DNA from: Phoronis australis
Taxonomy: Eukaryota > Phoronida > Phoronidae
Length of the DNA stretch: 46,762 nucleotides
Assembly: GCA_002633005.1 (NCBI GenBank)
Contig: NMRA01000963.1
Location: 17,895-64,656, forward strand
Direction: 5' to 3'
Positions within the stretch are counted from its first letter, which is position 1. Each line of letters opens with the position of its first letter. The notes under the pieces were generated by a model that searched no databases, was not told where the DNA came from, and worked only from the letters and a program-made list of their open reading frames with translations. A program made the translations under genes and the position numbers. Positions 43,625 through 46,762 of the stretch are shown here, piece after piece.

Positions 43625-44623
43625 ATGGGTGTTTTAAATACATGTACAAGGTGGATACTTATCAACATGTTGCTCATGGCGAATTCGTGTGACAGTTTAC
43701 TTTTAGAGACACCTACTCTACTTAACCACCTCATAAAATTTGCAAATAACACTCGATTACTAGTGGGAGCCGTGAATCATCTGTACATGGTCGACAGTAA
43801 TTTAAATGTAATCCAAAATGTGTCTACTGGACCTGTCATAGACAGCAAACACTGTTCCTCTAGTTCGTGTTCAAATGGTGTGATGACCGATAACTATAAT
43901 AAATTATTGGTTCTGTACAATGAAGAGTTGATCACTTGTGGAAATGTTCGCCAAGGAACATGTGAGATGCGCAGAATACAGAACTTAAGTGAATTCACTG
44001 CACATCGGTCTACAAAAGCAATGGTAGCAGCTAACACTCCAGAAGCGTCTACTGTTGGCGTAATAGTTCCTGGGAAGAATGCGATATGTGTTGGCGCTAC
44101 AATGACAGAGGGTTACGGAAGATTTGATTTCTCTGTCATTAGCACCAGAAGACTAGTTGACTTTCGGATAGTTCGCCATTCACAATTACGTGCTCAGAAC
44201 GATTACGGTTCTAAAATATCTTACAAGTTTGCATTCCACCTACGGAACTACAGCTATTTTCTTGTTGGGGACGAATATCATAGATTGTCTAAAATAGCGC
44301 GTATCTGCGAAGACGATTGGTCTTATTATTCATACATTGAAATACCATTGGAGTGCAAGCACGGAATTACAATTTATGACAGTGTACAAACAGGGACAAT
44401 TGCAAAACTAGGACCAAGCGTTGCATCCCATGTTGGCGTTTCTATTGATGATGATGTTTTGGTGACAGTATTTCACAGACGTGGTGTAACTGAATATTCA
44501 GCCATTTGTTTGTACAGGATCTCAGATATAATTGATAAGATTAATGAAAATGGGAACGAATGTTTCAAAAAGGGACGATTCACTAATGCAAGTTATTATA
44601 TTCAAGGGAATAGCCGATGTAAG
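43625..44623 (+). CDS. Plexin-like sema-domain exon (N-terminal, partial)
   Basis: Plexins are single-pass receptors for semaphorins; the N-terminal sema beta-propeller binds the ligand. The 333-codon exon starts MGVLNTCTRWILINMLLMAN, a likely signal peptide, then NHLIKF and LLVGAVNHLYMVD, the propeller entry. Diagnostic plexin text follows: TGPVIDSKHC, DNYNKLLVLYNEELITCG then RQGTCEMRR, KIARICEDDWSYYSYIEIPL, and DVLVTVFHRRG with ICLYRISDI. It ends at donor AAG|GTAAGT (44624) in phase 0, as plexin first coding exons do. The ATG is preceded by acceptor ttgcttttgcag and has a good context (A at -3, G at +4); upstream in-frame ATGs exist. Rest of sema, PSI, IPT and GAP parts lie beyond the window. 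Subfamily undecided; quite diverged. Confidence 0.85.
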
Positions 44624-44990
44624 GTAAGTTTTAGTCTTACAACCTCCTTTGCTTACGTAAGTAGACAATTTCATGAAAGGGTTTTGTTACAGGAAAATGC
44701 CACCCGATTTAGTTAGTCTTTTTACTGTCTTAATCGGTCTATATCCACATCGCCTCGCATACGGTCGACCTTACATGTACCTTTCCGAGAGTTGTCGCGT
44801 TAATCTGTGAGGAAGGTGAGAAACGCCTCAGCGACGTCAGTGGTTCATTCCCAGTGTCCGAACTATGCAGCTGCAAGGAAAAAAAAACAAAAACAGTGCA
44901 GGTGGTCTGACGTCATTTGTGGTGCATCAGACGTGCGCAGGCCTCTTGGTTGGGCCCATTGCACAAAACACCTGAGCAAAGCACGAAACC
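44624..44990. other. Plexin intron start and LINE 3' flank
   Basis: After the donor nothing coding for plexin is seen. A short A-run (about 44878-44887) lies in plus orientation. The LINE begins to be recognisable from 44995. Confidence 0.4.
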
Positions 44991-44994
44991 CCAA

Positions 44995-45456
44995 TTATGG
45001 CTCCTCGTGAAGAAAGTTTTCACGTCTGCCAGTCTCCTTTAGGAAAACGGACAGACGTTTCCATCTGTTGCCATGCACTATATGTTGTAGGCATGTAACA
45101 GTGCCATCCAGTAGGCTGCTCCTTAGCCTATAAAAAGCTGGGCAAGACTCTACCAGGTGTTTAGAAGATTCTACGTCAGTACCACACTCAGGACACACAG
45201 GGCTCCCCATATGCCCAGTAATGTGTCAGGCTAGGTTGCAGTGGCCCGTCAAAATTTGAATGACGTGTCTTATACCAAATCTATCTTGACTCAGAAGGCT
45301 TTTTGAACCTTTTGTTTCGATCACGTTGGGGAAATTCTCCTTGGTCTCTCTGAAGGAGTTAAGTGATGCCCACTGGGCTGCTGACTGGGTATGTACCCAG
45401 TTGCGTATACTCATCCTGCAACATCCGTGAGATACCGGGATAGCAGGTTCAGCCAC
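44995..45456 (-). pseudogene. LINE C-terminal zinc-knuckle-like tail
   Basis: In frame with the RNase H domain but broken by TGA at 45226-45228. First part: VHTQSAAQWASLNSF, LTGHCNL; second part: VCPECGTDVESSKHLVESCP, a C-x2-C-x8-H-x4-C knuckle found after RNase H in these LINEs (CP-x-C ... H-x-x-x-x-C-P). Ends at TAA 44995-44997. Confidence 0.7.
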
Positions 45457-45516
45457 AAAATGCAGAACGCTTGCACTTATCTTTGCGAGTCTGTCTGCAT
45501 TCTCATTGCCATCAAT

Positions 45517-46101
45517 TCACACATGGGCCCTGACCCAGCGTATATTGACGGTTCTTTCAATTGCAAGCCTGTTAAGCTCATTAATACAAGCATTAACACA
45601 ACGAGAGTTGACCCTTAGTTTAGTAATTGGCAGATTGCCAAGTTCAGTGTTATATTGTTGTGTCAGTTGAGCAGCTCTATTAATTGCAGTGATCTCAGCC
45701 TGAAACACCGTGGCAAAATTGCCTAGCGATACCCAGTTTTCTGCATCTGCAACAGGAAGGCTTGAAAAGTAGACCCCAGCACCTGTCTGGCCATTTTCCA
45801 GTTTAGAGCCGTCCGTATAACAAACCACCTCATTCTTGTGTTCTACGGTAGGCCATCCATCGCCAATTTCCGTGAAGAAATTGTTTGTATGATTTAAAGC
45901 TGTGACCTGGACATCACTAGGCATGTTCCATAGTTGCCCAGTCTTGGCCATTAGCTTATTGCAGATCTTCCTGTGGCTTCTGCGTGCAACGGAGTCAGGG
46001 ATGTTAGTTTTCACCCACTGACCATTATATCTGAGACGAAGTGCAGCACATGCAGCTTCACCCTCAAGGTATATTTTCAGTGGTGGTAGACCGATTAGCA
46101 T
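45517..46101 (-). pseudogene. LINE ribonuclease H domain
   Basis: Degrades RNA in the RNA-DNA hybrid during retrotransposition. Seen: VCYTDGSKLENGQTGAGVYF with the first catalytic Asp, VFQAEITAINRAAQL with the catalytic Glu, LRVNSRCVNAC where the third catalytic residue, normally Asp, is Asn, and IRWVRAHV. A TGA follows where Gly is expected, and the same frame continues past it with IDGNENADRLAK, the last acidic element. Upstream, LEMLIGLPPLKIYLEGEA is the usual linker after reverse transcriptase. Inactive because of the stop and the missing Asp. Confidence 0.8.
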
Positions 46102-46213
46102 TTCTAGGGCTGCAGAACGGCGTTTCTGGAAAAGCAGAGGTTATGCACAGACAAGCTAGACGTTGCAGCCGCCTAAGTTTCTTGATAATTGTAATCTGTT
46201 TTAATGCCGTTAC

Positions 46214-46510
46214 TCATACCGACGAAGCATGGGACATTATAGGTAGGATAACAGCAGTATAAATCCAGAACATATTCTTGGGGGACATTCCCCGAGTTTT
46301 ACCCACCGCGCGACTGCATCTCACCAATGCAGATTTGGCTTTTGAGATTTTTTTCTGTAATATGAGGGGTTCAGGAAAGACGATGGTGTAAAATGACACC
46401 TAAGTAAGTCGCCTTGTCTACAAGACCAAGATGTTTACCATTCAGCGTTAAAGGCCGCTTTGACCATTTAAGCTTCCAAGTGAACATAATCACCTTTAGT
46501 CGGTGGGCCA
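46214..46510 (-). pseudogene. LINE reverse transcriptase C-terminal fragment
   Basis: Reads KISKAKSALVRCSRAVGKTR and YTAVILPIMSHASSV, then a TGA; further right, in shifted frames, LTLNGKHLGLVDKATYLGV. This is the thumb region after the catalytic palm. The palm with Y-A-D-D is not present: the copy is truncated at about 46500. Confidence 0.65.
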
Positions 46511-46762
46511 GATTTTGTAGGGCCTCTAGAAAATGGTTTTTGTGAGTACTTTAGGGGGGGGCAATTTTATTTTGGTGTTTTTTAATTCATTTATTAGAGT
46601 GTTTTCAAAGTCTAAAAAGTTCCCACATATAAAGTTGCACATTTTTGAGAAATTTGAGTTTGAAGTTACCTAATAATCACCAAAGAGCTTAGTAAACTTA
46701 TATTTGTAAAAACAACAGTTTTGGTGACTTTTTGTAAAACAAGTAATATGGTCCCATCAGTG
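46498..46762 (-). repeat. Edge repeat, minus-orientation copy
   Basis: Near-identical inverted copy of 20113-20388, running off the window end. It abuts the LINE at a shared stretch ctggcccaccgact. Noncoding, with a G-run at 46553-46560. Confidence 0.7.

Larger units (their letters stand above)
44995..46510 (-). mobile_element. LINE (non-LTR retrotransposon) 3' half, decayed
   Basis: From right to left on the minus strand: end of reverse transcriptase (HRLKVIMFTWKLKW, KRPLTLNGKHLGL, YLGV at 46500-46400; thumb text SALVRCSRAVGK, YTAVILPIMSHA), an RNase H domain (46101-45517) and a C-terminal Cys-His tail. RT, RNase H and tail in this order mark I/Jockey-group LINEs with RNase H. A frameshift lies between 46214 and 46101 and two in-frame TGA codons at 45517-45519 and 45226-45228. 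It is cut at its 5' side by another repeat near 46500. Sits in the plexin intron, antisense to that gene. Confidence 0.8.

Overview
This window is animal nuclear DNA. Genes are split by GT-AG introns, there is scaffold gap filler (N at 10434-11320, single Ns at 35154 and 41255), and interspersed repeats of several classes outnumber coding exons. The plexin, secreted phospholipase A2 and sorbitol dehydrogenase genes, the RNase H-type LINE, the hAT and THAP-type DNA transposons, and a strong excess of the ACATGTA palindrome point to a marine invertebrate (deuterostome or lophotrochozoan). I cannot name the species from sequence alone.

Left part (1-12600): a 4.6-kb decayed hAT transposon (385-4952) with matching 16-bp terminal inverted repeats carries minus-strand transposase relics and a three-copy tRNA-like tandem repeat. 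Immediately to its right are the last two exons of a secreted phospholipase A2 (5416-5549 and 6948-7120, plus strand); its earlier exons were not found and may lie upstream, which would put the hAT inside the gene. From 8.6 to 9.9 kb there is a tandem array whose units carry CTCF-like CCACTAGGNGGCGC cores. Next comes an inverted-repeat-bounded element (10118-12240) with a possible THAP-finger relic and the 887-bp gap.

Middle part (12.6-26 kb): gene-poor. It holds a 234-bp MITE with perfect 15-bp inverted ends, a pair of diverged repeats, a candidate promoter with a short ORF, and the relic of a recurrent invertebrate gene family ending in a cysteine-rich CxC module (17.5-19.65 kb). Two full copies of the array family end in a terminal hairpin (21.6 and 25.3 kb).

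Right part (26-46.8 kb): a complete eight-exon sorbitol dehydrogenase gene on the minus strand (37783 down to 26098). Its coding exons sum to 1059 nt (352 codons plus stop) and every splice phase agrees. A 156-bp hAT-type MITE with perfect 8-bp target duplication sits 38 bp upstream of its start codon. Further on, a 999-nt exon encodes the first two thirds of a plexin sema domain (43625-44623, plus strand). The window ends in a decayed LINE (RT end, RNase H, CCHC-like tail; minus strand), interrupted by a repeat that is also found inverted at 20.1-20.4 kb.

The three host genes are unrelated in function and not co-regulated in any visible way. No clearly new biological system is evident. The most distinctive signals are the CTCF-like array with its hairpin-ended relatives, the tandem tRNA-like units, and the MITE at the sorbitol dehydrogenase 5' end.
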